A stretch of DNA of 64,000 bases from DATLLN01 sp963797175 (lineage in GTDB: Bacteria; Actinomycetota; Thermoleophilia; Gaiellales; JAICJC01), in NCBI GenBank assembly GCA_963797175.1, contig CAWCOL010000002.1:10233-74232 (forward strand). The letters are read 5' to 3'. How positions within the stretch are numbered: position 1 is the first letter of the stretch; each line of letters opens with the position of its first letter. The notes below the pieces were generated by a model, which had not been told where the DNA came from, made no database searches, and saw only the letters and a list, made by a program, of their open reading frames with translations. The position numbers and the translations under genes are program-made. Positions 52,132 through 61,183 of this stretch are shown here, one piece after another.

Positions 52132-53181
52132 GTGGGACGCACCGCGTTCGTGCTGGGTGGGAACGGCCTGATCGGGCGGGCGCTGGTGCCGGCGCTGGCC
52201 GAGGCCGGCTACGCCGTCACCGTGATGCACCGCGGCGAGCACGAGGTCGCCCCGGAGGTGGCCGGATCCGCGCACCGGCTGGTGGCCGGCGACCGCGAGG
52301 ACGACGCCGCGCTGGCCGCGGCGATGGGCGAGCCCGACGTGGTGGTGGACGTGATCCCGATGCGGCCAGGCGACGCCGACCAGCTGCTGCGGCTGCGCAA
52401 CGCGTTCGGCTCGGTGGTCGCGGTGTCGAGCGGCGCCGTCTACGCGGACTCGACCGGCGCGCCGGCGCTCGGCTGCGACGATCCCGACGCCGTGCCCTGC
52501 CCGATCCCCGAGGACCAGCCCACGGTCGCCCCGGACGACGAGACCTATCCGGGACGGAAGGTCACGATCGAGCAGCGGCTGCTGGCCTGCGAAGACCTGC
52601 CGGTGACGATCGTCCGGCCGGGGGCGATCTACGGCCCCGGCGACCGAGCCTCACGCGAGTGGTACTTCGTCAAGCGCGTCCTCGACGGGCGCCGCCGCCT
52701 CGTCCTCTCGGGGGACGGCCAGAGCCGGTTCCACCAGACGGCCTCCGCCAACCTGGCCGCGCTGATGGTGCGCGCCTGCGACCGGCCGGCGACGCGGGTG
52801 CTGAACGCCGGGGACGATGAGTGCCTGACCGTCGAGGAGACCGCCGGCGCGGTCGCGACCGCCATGGGGCACGAGTGGGAGACCGTGCTGCTGCCCGAGA
52901 TGGCCGAGGACGGCGGCCCGGGTGACACGCCGTGGTCGACCCGCGTGCCGATCGTCTTCGACCTGGCCGCGGCGCGCGACCTCGGCCACCGCGACGTCGT
53001 CTCCAAGCAGGAGGCGATCGCTGCCGCGTGCCGGTGGGCGGTCGATGCGACCCGCGGTCGCGACTGGCGCGATGTGCTGCCAAGCGCAGCGACGTACTAC
53101 GGCGGCCTGTTCGACTACGCCGCCGAGGACGCGCTGGTCGGGCTCACCGGCAGCGGTTCCTCGAGCGATGCGATCGCGTAG
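52132..53181 (+). CDS. NAD-dependent epimerase/dehydratase family protein
   Basis: About 349 residues of extended-SDR type: VLGGNGLIGRALVPALAEAG cofactor motif, VVAVSSGAVYAD, TYPGRKVTIEQ in place of the usual YxxxK (Y-P-G-R-K), and IVRPGAIYGPGD. Acts on a nucleotide sugar or similar alcohol; substrate unknown. GTG 52132 is set by AGGAGGG upstream. The last 67 bp overlap the convergent HAD gene. Confidence 0.85.
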   Translation: MGRTAFVLGGNGLIGRALVPALAEAGYAVTVMHRGEHEVAPEVAGSAHRLVAGDREDDAALAAAMGEPDVVVDVIPMRPGDADQLLRLRNAFGSVVAVSSGAVYADSTGAPALGCDDPDAVPCPIPEDQPTVAPDDETYPGRKVTIEQRLLACEDLPVTIVRPGAIYGPGDRASREWYFVKRVLDGRRRLVLSGDGQSRFHQTASANLAALMVRACDRPATRVLNAGDDECLTVEETAGAVATAMGHEWETVLLPEMAEDGGPGDTPWSTRVPIVFDLAAARDLGHRDVVSKQEAIAAACRWAVDATRGRDWRDVLPSAATYYGGLFDYAAEDALVGLTGSGSSSDAIA

Positions 53182-53815
53182 TCCGCGCCCGCCTCGCGGA
53201 GCTGTTCGACGGTGTAGTGGCCGGTCGCCACCCCTATGCAGTCGATGCCGGCTGCATGCGCGCCCTCCACGTCGCGCGGCGTGTCGCCGACGACGACGGC
53301 CTGTTTCGGTTCGACGTCATCGCCGTAGACGAGCGCCGCCCGCTTCAGCGCGATGCGGGTGATCTCTCCTCTGTCACTCGAGTCGGAGCCGTATCCGCCG
53401 AACGAGAAGAACCGGTTGAGCCGTGCCCGGTGCAGCTTGATGTGCGCCGCCGCCTCGACGTTCCCGGTCACGAGCCCGAGCAGGTAGCCCCGTCGACCAA
53501 CCGCGGCAGCAGCTGTTCGACGCCCGGCAGCACGCGGTAGCCGGCCGAGTCCTCGACCGTCTGATGCATGTGGTGCAGACGCCGCTCCAGCAGCCGGGCG
53601 AACTCAGCGCGCTCCGGCGGTCGATGCATGACCGCCTCGAACGTCTGCCGCCCGACATCGGGATCGGTCATCCCTGCGTCGGTGAACTCGCCGATGTCGG
53701 CGGGGATCCCGTAGAGCTCGTCGAAGGCCAGCCGCCAGGAGGCCGCACCGGCGCCGCCGGTGTCGATCAGCGTGCCGTCGATGTCGAACAGGATCGCGAG
53801 TCTCTGGGCGGCCAT
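53115..53815 (-). CDS. HAD-superfamily hydrolase (phosphoglycolate-phosphatase-like), frameshifted at about 53490
   Basis: From ATG 53815: MAAQRLAILFDIDGTLIDTG (HAD motif I with both Asp), helical cap, then PGVEQLLPRLVD. The frame changes near 53490 and continues LLGLVTGNVEAAAHIKLHRA (motif II Thr), ALKRAAL, and PKQAVVVGDTPRDVEGAHAAG (motif IV). The break is at GACGGGGCTACC and is repaired by one or four bases of a CGCG tract. About 234 residues. Phosphatase of a small phosphorylated metabolite. Confidence 0.85.
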
Positions 53816-53874
53816 TGCAGTGCGCGGTGTCGACGTGAAGGCAGGTGTCAGCCGAAACGTCGTTGTCGGTGGGT

Positions 53875-54855
53875 CTAGTGGTAGGCGAACGCCTGGTGTG
53901 GGCAGAAGCCCAGGTCGGAGCCCACGCCGCAGCCGTCGTTGAACGCCCGGCTTCCCAGCACGTAGATGACGCCGTCGGCACCGGTCGCCGCCGCCGCCGC
54001 CTCGGCCTCGTGCGGCATATCGGCGCCGTCGTGCCACCCATTCGTGGCCGGGTTGTACACCCGGGTCGTGCTCCAGGCGTACTTCGAGTCCCCGCCACCG
54101 AGCACATAGATCTGGCCGTCCGATCCGAGCGTGGCCGCTGTATTGAGGTTGTGCTGATCGGAGTTTCGGCCACTCAGCGGCGCTGTCTGTGCCCACGTGT
54201 TCGACGCCGGCGTGTAGCGGTAGACGCCCTTCGTCTCATAGCCCGCCGGGTTGCAGCAGCCACCGAGGACGTAGATGCGCCCGGAGTTGTCGGTGGCGGT
54301 GGAGAACCCCTCGCGGCCAGCGGGCAGCGGCTTCACCGTCGTCCACGTGTTGGACGACGGCGCGTACCGGTAGACCGTCCTGGTCGGATCGATGCCGGCG
54401 GTGGCGTCGCCGCCGATCGCATAGATCTTGCCGCCGCTGGCGGCCGCTCCGAGAAAGCTGCGATCCGCCGGCAGATTCGCCTTGACCGTCCAGTTATTCG
54501 TGGTCTCGTTGTAGGCCCACACGCCGGACTTCGGACTCCCCGACGAGCCGCTGCCGCCGATCGCGTAGACCAACGAGCCGAGCCGCACCATCGCCAGGCC
54601 GGTGCGCGGCAACGGCAGAGGCGCGCCGGCCGACCACGTGTTCGTCGCGGGCGAGTAGATGTCGGTATCGGCGGAGCCGCCGGCGACCGTGATGATCCGC
54701 CCGCTCGGCAGCGTCGCCGCTCCGCCCCACTCGTGGAAGCCGGGGATGGCAGGCAGGGTCGACCACGTGTTCACGTAGGCACCCGCTGACGCTGCCGGCA
54801 GCAATACCACCGTCATCACTCCCAGCGCCAATCCGGAAAACAGCGTCCGCGTCAT
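53875..54855 (-). CDS. Secreted kelch-repeat beta-propeller protein
   Basis: A 326-residue exported protein: signal peptide MTRTLFSGLALGVMTVVLLP with cleavage near ASAGA, then six kelch-type blades with the consensus (I/V)YA(I/V)GG ... (V)YxYxPxxNxW, for example YAIGGSGSSG, YRYAPSSNTW, IYVLGGCCNP, YRYTPASNTW, IYVLGGGDSK. Start ATG 54855 has GGAGG six bases upstream. Second extracellular propeller in the window; ligand unknown, carbohydrate binding possible. Confidence 0.88.
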   Translation of the reverse strand: MTRTLFSGLALGVMTVVLLPAASAGAYVNTWSTLPAIPGFHEWGGAATLPSGRIITVAGGSADTDIYSPATNTWSAGAPLPLPRTGLAMVRLGSLVYAIGGSGSSGSPKSGVWAYNETTNNWTVKANLPADRSFLGAAASGGKIYAIGGDATAGIDPTRTVYRYAPSSNTWTTVKPLPAGREGFSTATDNSGRIYVLGGCCNPAGYETKGVYRYTPASNTWAQTAPLSGRNSDQHNLNTAATLGSDGQIYVLGGGDSKYAWSTTRVYNPATNGWHDGADMPHEAEAAAAATGADGVIYVLGSRAFNDGCGVGSDLGFCPHQAFAYH

Positions 54856-54967
54856 CGGCACCTCCTGAGTCCGTGACGCCTGTGGCGGCGACTCTACTCC
54901 ACTTTCCGAGACCGCCCGCGACGCCGAAGCGGTGGCAGGAATGCCGGTATCCCCAGTTGCCGCGCCA

Positions 54968-55040
54968 AGCCGGGAGCGGGACTCGAACCCGCGACCGTCG
55001 GTTTACAAAACCGGTGCTCTACCAGCTGAGCTATCCCGGC
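54968..55040 (-). tRNA. tRNA-Thr (anticodon TGT)
   Basis: A 73-nt tRNA on the minus strand. The acceptor stem GCCGGGA pairs with TCCCGGC, with discriminator T. D-arm GCTC/GAGC; anticodon loop TTTGTAA gives anticodon TGT; T-arm GGGTTCGAGTCCC. The first pair of the anticodon stem (position 27-43) is a C-A mismatch, unusual and possibly a sequence error. CCA not encoded. Confidence 0.95.
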
Positions 55041-55078
55041 GGCGGCACGAGTCTACCGGACTCGACCTCGACCTAAGG

Positions 55079-55750
55079 TTACGCAGGCAGGACCTGGCGC
55101 GAGTCGAGGTGCGCGAGCACCTTGCGCTTGACGCGCTGGAGCGCGTTGTCGACCGTCTTCGGGTCGCAGTCCGAGCAGGCTCGCCGATCTCCTCGTAGCT
55201 GCGGCCCTCGAGGTAGCAGGTGAGCACCTGCGACTCGAGCTAGGAGAGCGCCGAGCCCAGGCAGCGAGCAGGCTCTGGAGCTCCTCGGTCGAGATCACGC
55301 AGGTGGCGGGGTCGTCGACCGACGGGCCCGGGCAGCGCGTCGCCCAGCGTGCAGTCGGCGTCGGACTCCTGGCCGGCCGGCGTGTGGCTGAACGACACGT
55401 ACGTGTTCAGCGGCGCGTGCTTGTACCGGGTCGCGGTCTTGATCGCGGTGATGATCTGGCGGGTGATGCAGAGCTCGGCGAACGAGCGGAACGACGTCTC
55501 CTTGTCGGCGCGGAAGTCGCGCACCGCCTTGAACAGGCCGACCAGTGCCCTCCTGGATCAGGTCGTGCGAGTCGCCGCCGGCCAGGAAGTACGAGCTCGC
55601 CTTGAGCCGGACGAACCCCTCGTAGCGGCGGATGATCGCGTCCATCGCCCGCTCGTCGCCGTTGCGGGCGGCGGCGATCAGCGACAGCTCGCTCGGCTCT
55701 CGCCAGGCGCGGCTCGCGACCACCGCCAGTGCAGCGCTCGACCTGGTCAC
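55079..55750 (-). CDS. sigH: SigH-like RNA polymerase sigma factor, multiply frameshifted
   Basis: The pieces read SELSLIAAARNGDERAMDAI, YEGFVRLKASSYFLAGGDSH, then DLIQEG, then FRADKETSFRSFAELCITRQ-II, and KHAPLNTYVSFSHTP. Domain 4 follows as CYLEGRSYEEIGE and KTVDNALQRVKRK, stop TAA at 55079. This is region 2 and region 4 of the SigH (sporulation/stationary) type. At least four frameshifts (about 55547, 55325, 55262, 55180) and an in-frame TAG at 55240-55242 interrupt it. The 55547 break is repaired by GGCAC to GGCGCAC. GTG 55750 has GGAGG upstream. Confidence 0.85.
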
Positions 55751-55862
55751 CGCCTACCTCCGTGCCGACAATCTCGGAGACCGTCCTCTCCCTCGATCAG
55801 CATCAGGCTGAACGTCAAGTTCAACTTGAGGGTAGGGAGTGTATCGCCCGTATCGCGATTTG

Positions 55863-56352
55863 TCAAGCGCCGATCGTCCGGTCCTCGCCCCGCGCGCATG
55901 CCGCTCGAGCGCCGCCCGCACCTCGCGGGTCGAGCGCGTCGCCCAGCAGCCGGTAACCGCGAGGCGCCCGCCGGGGCGTCGATCCGCTCGGGCGTCGGCG
56001 CGGCCGCCAGCCGGTCGATGAACTCGCGCGCGCTCATCGCCTCGACCCCGCCGCGCTGCGGCGACGTGGCGCAGGACCGTGTCGGACGAGACCACCGTCA
56101 CCTCGCGCTCGCCGGCGTGGCGGTGGGCGAGCCGCTCGATCACCGTGTCCGCCGTCTCGTCGCCCGCGAACGCGCACCTGGGTGCGGCCGATCGAGCGAC
56201 GTCGCGGCCGTGGCCGTCGAACACGACGACCACGTCGATGCCGGCCTGCTCGGCGTAGCCGGCGACGTCGGCGACCAGCTGGTCGCGCGCCCGCTGGTGG
56301 TCTCGCTGCCGCCGCGCAGGTGGGCGACGTTGTCGCCGTCCACGATGATCAG
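55863..56352 (-). CDS. NYN-domain (YacP-like) ribonuclease, frameshifted
   Basis: PIN/NYN fold: LIIVDGDNVAHLRGGSE (first Asp), VVVVFDGHGRDVA, AGDETADTVIERLAH, VTVVSSDTVLRHVAA and SAREFIDRLAAAPTP. These pieces lie in three frames and read as one YacP-like protein of about 165 residues ending at TGA 55863. Such proteins are putative RNases associated with ribosome or rRNA maturation, and the neighbour is an rRNA methyltransferase. The start is uncertain: CTG 56352 or GTG 56343, overlapping the rlmB stop. Confidence 0.75.
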
Positions 56353-57065
56353 TAGAGCGTCAGCCGCCACCGGCGCTGCCGGACCGCCTCGAACAGCAGC
56401 ACCGCCGCGGCCGTCGAGACGTTCAGCGACTCGACCGCGCCCCGCATCGGGATCGCGACCGCCTCGTCGCAGGCGCCCGCACCCGCCGGCGCACGCCGCG
56501 GCCCTCCGCGCCGAGCACGAACAGCGTGCCGTCGCGGTAGTCGTGCCGGTCGTACGGCGACGCTCGGCCTCGGCCGATCGCCGCGTAGCTCCAGAGGCCC
56601 GGCCGGCGCGCGCGCGAGCAGCAGGTCGGCCAGGTTCTCGACCTGCGCGACCGGCAGGTGCTCGACCGCGCCCGCCGACACCCGGCAGACGGCGGGGGTG
56701 ACCGCGGCCGAGCGGCGGCGCGGTGATCAGCAGGCCGTCCGCGCCCGCGCACTCGGCCACCCGGGCGACGGCGCCCAGGTTGTGCGGGTCGGTGACCTCG
56801 TCGAGCGCCACCAGCAGCGGCCGGTCGCCGGCGAGCAGCTCGTCGGCGTCGGCGTAGGGGTAGGGCGCCACCTCGGCGACCACGCCCTGGTGGTCGGCGC
56901 TGCCGGCCGCGCGTCGAGTGCGGTCGGGCGCCGACCACGCGGCGCCCTCCGGGAGCCACTCCGTCGCCTCCCGGCCCGCGGCGCGCACCACACCCGCAGC
57001 ACCTCGCGCCGCCCGCGAAGCGCCTCGCGCACCGGATGGCGGCCGTAGACGACGTCAGCCGCCAC
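56349..57065 (-). CDS. rlmB: 23S rRNA (guanosine-2'-O-)-methyltransferase RlmB (TrmH family), frameshifted
   Basis: SPOUT methyltransferase in several frames: VVYGRHPVREALRGRREVLR (substrate-binding domain), LVALDEVTDPHNLGAVARVA (motif 1), EGRGV near LFVLGAEG (motif 2) and IPMRGAVESLNVSTAAAVLL (motif 3, SAM knot). Methylates a guanosine 2'-OH in the 23S rRNA peptidyl-transferase loop. Start GTG 57065 overlaps the end of cysS by 11 bp. Several indels in GC-rich tracts; about 240 residues if repaired. Confidence 0.88.
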
Positions 57066-58368
57066 GGCGGTAGAGGCGCGGGCCGTCGGCCGTGTCGCGC
57101 ACCTCCCAGCCGGCCGCCTGCGATCTCGTCGCGCAGCTCGTCGGCCCGCGCGAAGTCGCGCTCGGCGCGCGCCCGCTCGCCGCTCGCTGCGCCTGCTCGA
57201 CCAGCCCTCGGCGGCGCCTGCTCCTCGTGCGGCCAGCCCGCCCAGGCCGAGCACGCCCAGCAGCTCGGCGCACGGTGCTCGCCCGCCTCCGGCGGCGCGT
57301 CGAACAGCAGCGCCAGCGCCCTCGGGCGTGTTGAAGTCGTCGTCCAGCGCCTCCCGGAACGCCTGCTCGCAGCGCCTGGCTCGCGGCCGACCGCGGTCCC
57401 GCAGCCGGTTTCGCAGCGTCTCGCACGCCGCCCGCGCCTGCTCGAGCGCCTCGTCGGTGTAGTCGATCGGGCTGGCGTAGTGCGCCCGCAGCAGGAACAT
57501 CAGGAACGTCTCGGCGCCCCACTCGTCGAGCGCCTCGTGCAGCGGCTCGATGTTGCCGAGCGACTTCGACATCTTCTCGCCCGACAGCCGCAGCATGCCG
57601 TTGTGCGCCCAGACCTGCGCGAACGGCCGGCCCGGCCGAGCACGACTGCGCGACCTCGTTCTCGTGGTGGGGGAAGATCAGGTCGCGGCCGCCGCCGTGC
57701 AGCGCGAACTCGCGGCCCAGGTAGCCGCTCGGCCATCGCCGAGCACTCGATGTGCCAGCCCGGCCGGCCCGCGGCCCCACGGCGAGTCCCAGCGCGTGTC
57801 CTCGTCCGGCTTGGCCGCCTTCCACAGCGCGAAGTCGAGCGGATCGCGCTTGTGCTCGCCCGGCTCGACCCGCGCGCCCTCGAGCAGCTGGTCGGGGTTC
57901 TGGCCGGACAGGCGACCGTACTGCGGGTAAGCTGCGCACCGCGAAGTAGACGTCGCCGCCCGCCTCGTACGCGTGCCCGGCGGCGATCAGCTCCTCGATC
58001 AGCGCGACGATCTCGGCCATCGTCTCGGTCGCCAGCGGCTCGTCGTCGGGGCGGCCGATGCCCGAGCCGGTCGGTGTCCTCGATGTACGCCCGGGTCATC
58101 TCGGCGCCAGCTCGGCCGACGCGATCCCCGCTCGCGGGCCGCGATGTCGATCTTCTCGTTGACGTCGGTGATGTTCTCGACCAGGTGCACGGGCTGGCCG
58201 CGCCACTCCAGGTAGCGCTTCATCAGCTGGAACACGACGTACGGCCGCGCGTTGCCGACGTGGATGCGGCCGTAGACGGTGGGGCCGCAGACGTACATGC
58301 CGATCCGGCCGTCCGTCGCCGGGCTCGAGCTCGCGCAGCTCGCCGGTCAGCGAGTCGCGCAGCCTCAT
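57055..58368 (-). CDS. cysS: Cysteinyl-tRNA synthetase, multiply frameshifted
   Basis: Class I synthetase. Readable pieces are MRLRDSLTGELRELEPG, MYVCGPTVYGRIHVGNARPY (zinc Cys and HIGH as HVGN), GRPGWHIECSAMAE, FPHHENEVAQS, GEKMSKSLGNIEPLHEAL (KMSKS) and a helical C-terminus ending LYRRGG. Charges tRNA-Cys in the cytoplasm. ATG 58368 overlaps the gltX stop (ATGA). At least eight breaks, for example near 58320, 58130, 58110, 58060, 57930, 57780, 57730 and 57640. As an essential gene it is surely intact in the organism. Confidence 0.92.
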
Positions 58369-59483
58369 GCCGCCCTCCGGATCGCCTCGTCGCGCGGCAG
58401 CGCCGCCAGCACGGCCCACAGCTCCGGCCCGCGCTCGCGGCCGGTCAGCGACAGCCGCGCCTCCTTCAGCGGCACGCCCGCGCGGCGCAGCTCGTCGACC
58501 AGCTCGCGCGCCTCTGCTCGGTCAGCCGCTCGGGGTAGCGCTCGCGGACGCTGGCCAGCTCGGGCAACGACTCGCCGCTCCGGCGTCCGCACGACCGCCG
58601 CGACCAGCTCGCCGGCCTCGGCCAGCGTGTGGACGCCGCGCAGCGCCGGCTCCAGCGCGGCCACCGCTCGGGCGGCGTGCCGGGCGGGGCGAACGGCAGC
58701 ACCCGCGCGACCAGGTCCCGCGCCGGCAGCCGCCGCAGCCATGCCGGTCGAGAGCGAGCGCAGGCGGCCGAGGGTCGAGCTGCACCGTGCCCCGGGCCAG
58801 CCGGTCCTCGTCGAACCGCGCGGCCAGCTCGTCGAGCGCAGCACGTCGCCGGGCCGCCGACGGTCCCAGCAGGCCGAGGAGGTTGACGACCGCCTCCGGC
58901 GGGTAGCCCGGCCTCGCGCAGGCCGGCGACGAGGACGCATCCTCGCGCTTGCGACAGCTTGCCCCCCTCGCCCACGATCAGCGCGTGGTGCAGGTAGCTG
59001 CGGCGGCTCGCCGCCCAGCGACCGGATCGCCGCGGCCTGCAGCGGCGTGTTGGACAGGTGGTCGTTGCCGCGGATGACGTCGGTGATGCCGAAGTCGCAG
59101 GTCGTCGACGGCCGTCGCCCAGTGGTAGGTGGCCGGCCGTCGCGAGCGGAGGATCACGAACTCGGCGCGACACCCGGCGCCGCAGCCGCACGGCGCCGTC
59201 GCGGAGCACGGCCCCGCTGGCGCCGGCGGCGGCCTCGCGCGTAGCGGGCGGCGGTCGCTCTGGCGCACCGGCCCCTCGTCCCAGCCGATGCCCAGCCAGG
59301 CAGGTCGCCCTGGATCGCCTGCTCGGCGCCGGCGACCGTGCGCGCGGCGTCGGTGTCGTCGATCCGCAGCAGCATCGAGCCGCCGTGCCTGGCGGCGAAC
59401 AGCCGGTTGACCACGGCCGTCAGCGCGCCGCCCAGATGCAGGCGGCCGGTGGGGCTGGGGGCGAATCGGACGCGGACGGCCAT
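58365..59483 (-). CDS. gltX: Glutamyl-tRNA synthetase, short form, multiply frameshifted
   Basis: Starts MAVRVRFAPSPTGRLHLGGA (HIGH motif as HLGG), then MLLRIDDTDAARTVAGAEQA, AEFVILRSRRPATYHWATAVDD, HHALIVGEGGKLS (KMSKS equivalent) and a C-terminal helical part ending GRERGPELWAVLAALPRDEA. About 375-385 residues after repair, shorter than the usual 460-490, with most of the missing length in the anticodon-binding half. Catalyses Glu-tRNA formation. Breaks are spread through the gene, about one per 100 bp. Confidence 0.87.
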
Positions 59484-59531
59484 GCTGCCCGTACGGTATC
59501 CGAGCAGACACCGGCGGCCGGCGCCCGGCTG

Positions 59532-59884
59532 TCATGTGCGGCGCAGCGCCGCCTCGGCCTCGGCCGGCGAGCCGAACATCGGGGCATGGCGGTGGATGCC
59601 CAGCAGGCGCAGGCCGTTGCGCACGGGATATCCGTGTCCTCGGGGACGACGAGCGCGAAGCGCAGGCGGCGCAGTTCGCAGCGCTGCTGGGCCGTCAGCA
59701 GCATCCCCAGCGCGGTCGAGTCGAGGAACGTGGTCTCGCTGAGATCGACAACCAGGTCGCGGTGCAGCCCGATCGCCGACGACAGCATGCCCTCGAGCTC
59801 ACGCCCGCGGGAGAGATCCCACTCTCCCTCGAGCCGCACCACCGTGGCGCGACCGGCGGCGGAAGGCGGCTCGGTGGCACTCAC
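59532..59884 (-). CDS. STAS-domain anti-anti-sigma factor, frameshifted near its end
   Basis: About 117-118 residues: VVRLEGEWDLSRGRELEGML, VVDLSETTFLDSTALGMLLT (phosphorylatable Ser in FLDSTALG, as in SpoIIAA/RsbV), then LVVPEDTDIP. The frame breaks at about 59620 and resumes RNGLRLLGIHRHAPMF, ending at TGA 59532. When dephosphorylated, such proteins sequester the anti-sigma kinase. GTG 59884 overlaps the sigma-factor stop (GTGA). Confidence 0.9.
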
Positions 59885-60642
59885 GCCACGGCGTAGGCCG
59901 ACTCGAGCGGCTCTTCGAGCTTGGTCAGCGCCGAGCGAAGCAGGCGCGAGACGTGCATCTGGCTGATGCCGAGCTCCGCGGCGATCTCCGACTGGGTCAG
60001 TTCGTTGATGAACCGCAGGCGCAGGATCTCCCGCTCGCGGTGCGGCAGGCGCCGCATCGCCTCGCCGATCGCCTCGCGGTCGTCGACGATGTCGAATCCC
60101 GGTTCCGCATCGCTCAGCAGCCGCGCGAGGTCGCTGCGCCCAGCCTGCGGTGAGTCGTCCTCCTGTGCGCTCAGCGAGTCTGCGGAGTACGCACGTGCCG
60201 CAATCCGCGCTTCCTCGACCAGCTCGACGGGCTCGCCCGCTGCCTCCGCAAGCTCCTCGACGGTCGGGTCGCGGCCGAGCTGCTGCGCGAGATCCTCGCC
60301 CAGCGTCGTCAGCTTGCGGGACAGGGCCTGGAGGGCCCGGGGGACGCGCACCGCCCAGCCGCGATCGCGGAACATGTGCATGATCTCGCCCTCGATCATC
60401 CGCGTCGCGTATCCGCGCAGCGGGACGCCGCGCGACGGATCGAACCGGTCAACCGCCTGGATCAGGCCGAGGTACCCGCTCTGCGCGATGTCGTCGAAGG
60501 TGAAGCCCCGGCCGGCGTACCGGCGCGCGATCGCCCGCACCAGCGCGCCGTGGCGCATGATCAGCGCCTCGCGCGCCGCCTCGACATGCTCGTCGCGGTG
60601 CAGCTGCACAAGTTCGAGATCGGAGCGATGGTGGAGCTCCAT
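59881..60642 (-). CDS. SigB/SigF-family RNA polymerase sigma factor
   Basis: A 253-residue group 3 sigma factor. Region 2 is ALVRAIARRYAGRGFTFDDI-AQSGYLGLIQAVDRFDPSRG. Region 3 is RVPRALQALSRKLTTLGEDL. Region 4 is MRRLPHREREILRLRFINEL with HTH SEIAAELGISQMHVSRLLRSAL. Controls a general stress or differentiation regulon. ATG 60642 has AAGGA upstream. A SigF-type promoter (60683-60708) precedes it, implying autoregulation. Flanked by its anti-sigma and anti-anti-sigma genes. Confidence 0.93.
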   Translation of the reverse strand: MELHHRSDLELVQLHRDEHVEAAREALIMRHGALVRAIARRYAGRGFTFDDIAQSGYLGLIQAVDRFDPSRGVPLRGYATRMIEGEIMHMFRDRGWAVRVPRALQALSRKLTTLGEDLAQQLGRDPTVEELAEAAGEPVELVEEARIAARAYSADSLSAQEDDSPQAGRSDLARLLSDAEPGFDIVDDREAIGEAMRRLPHREREILRLRFINELTQSEIAAELGISQMHVSRLLRSALTKLEEPLESAYAVA

Positions 60643-60682
60643 CAAGGGATGTCCTTCCGTGGGAGGCACGTCCTTGGGTGTA

Positions 60683-60708
60683 GTTCCCCGCTGCCGGGGT
60701 TCGCAAAC
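60683..60708 (-). promoter_or_regulatory. SigF/SigB-type promoter before the sigma factor gene
   Basis: Minus-strand GTTTGC (60708-60703), 14-base spacer, GGGAAC (60688-60683), matching the GTTT-N(14-16)-GGG(T/A)A class used by SigB/SigF. The start would be near 60676, with a leader of about 34 nt to ATG 60642. Confidence 0.65.
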
Positions 60709-60722
60709 ACCGGATGGCCGGT

Positions 60723-61108
60723 TCATCCGCGGTCGATGTCGATCTCGAACCAGACGCAGGTGCGGCCGTCGCCGCGCTCCACGGCCCACCGGTCGGAGAG
60801 CGCGTCCACCAGGTAGAGGCCCCGGCCCGACACCCCGGCGCCCGGATCCTGCACCACCGACGGCGCCGGGAACCCGCGGCCGTGATCGACCACCGAGACG
60901 CGTACACGCTCGTGCGCGACCTCCACCGTCACGTCGATCTCGTCCGACGGCTCGACCTCGGCGTGGCGCACGCTGTTCCCGACAGCTCGCTGACCAGCAG
61001 CCGTACGTTGAAGGCCGCCTCCGAGTGCTCCTCGAGCGCGGGGATGGCGTCCACCGCCCGCCTGGCCTCGGGCACCGAGGCCACCACGGCCCGGAAGCTG
61101 ATCGTCAT
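60723..61108 (-). CDS. Anti-sigma factor, serine-protein kinase of RsbW/SpoIIAB type, frameshifted
   Basis: About 128 residues of the GHKL ATPase fold: MTISFRAVVASVPEARRAVD, AAFNVRLLVSEL, then after a break at about 60977 VRHAEVEPSDEIDVTVEV, VVDHGRGFP (G1 box D-x-G) and GRGLYLVDALSDRWAVE (G2). Phosphorylates the STAS partner and binds the sigma factor. The break needs one or four bases at GAGCTGTCGGG. ATG 61108 lies 22-30 bases after a SigF-like promoter. Confidence 0.88.
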
Positions 61109-61136
61109 GTCACACACCCTGCCCACGGCCCCCGGC

Positions 61137-61161
61137 GTACCCGTTCGACCGCGGCTCTAAC
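61137..61161 (-). promoter_or_regulatory. SigF/SigB-type promoter before the anti-sigma gene
   Basis: Minus-strand GTTAGA (61161-61156), 13-base spacer, GGGTAC (61142-61137). It resembles the SigB/SigF consensus GTTTAA-N(12-14)-GGGTAT and is the second such element in the module. The start would be near 61130. Confidence 0.6.
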
Positions 61162-61183
61162 ATCAATCCGCCGAGCCAGGCAT

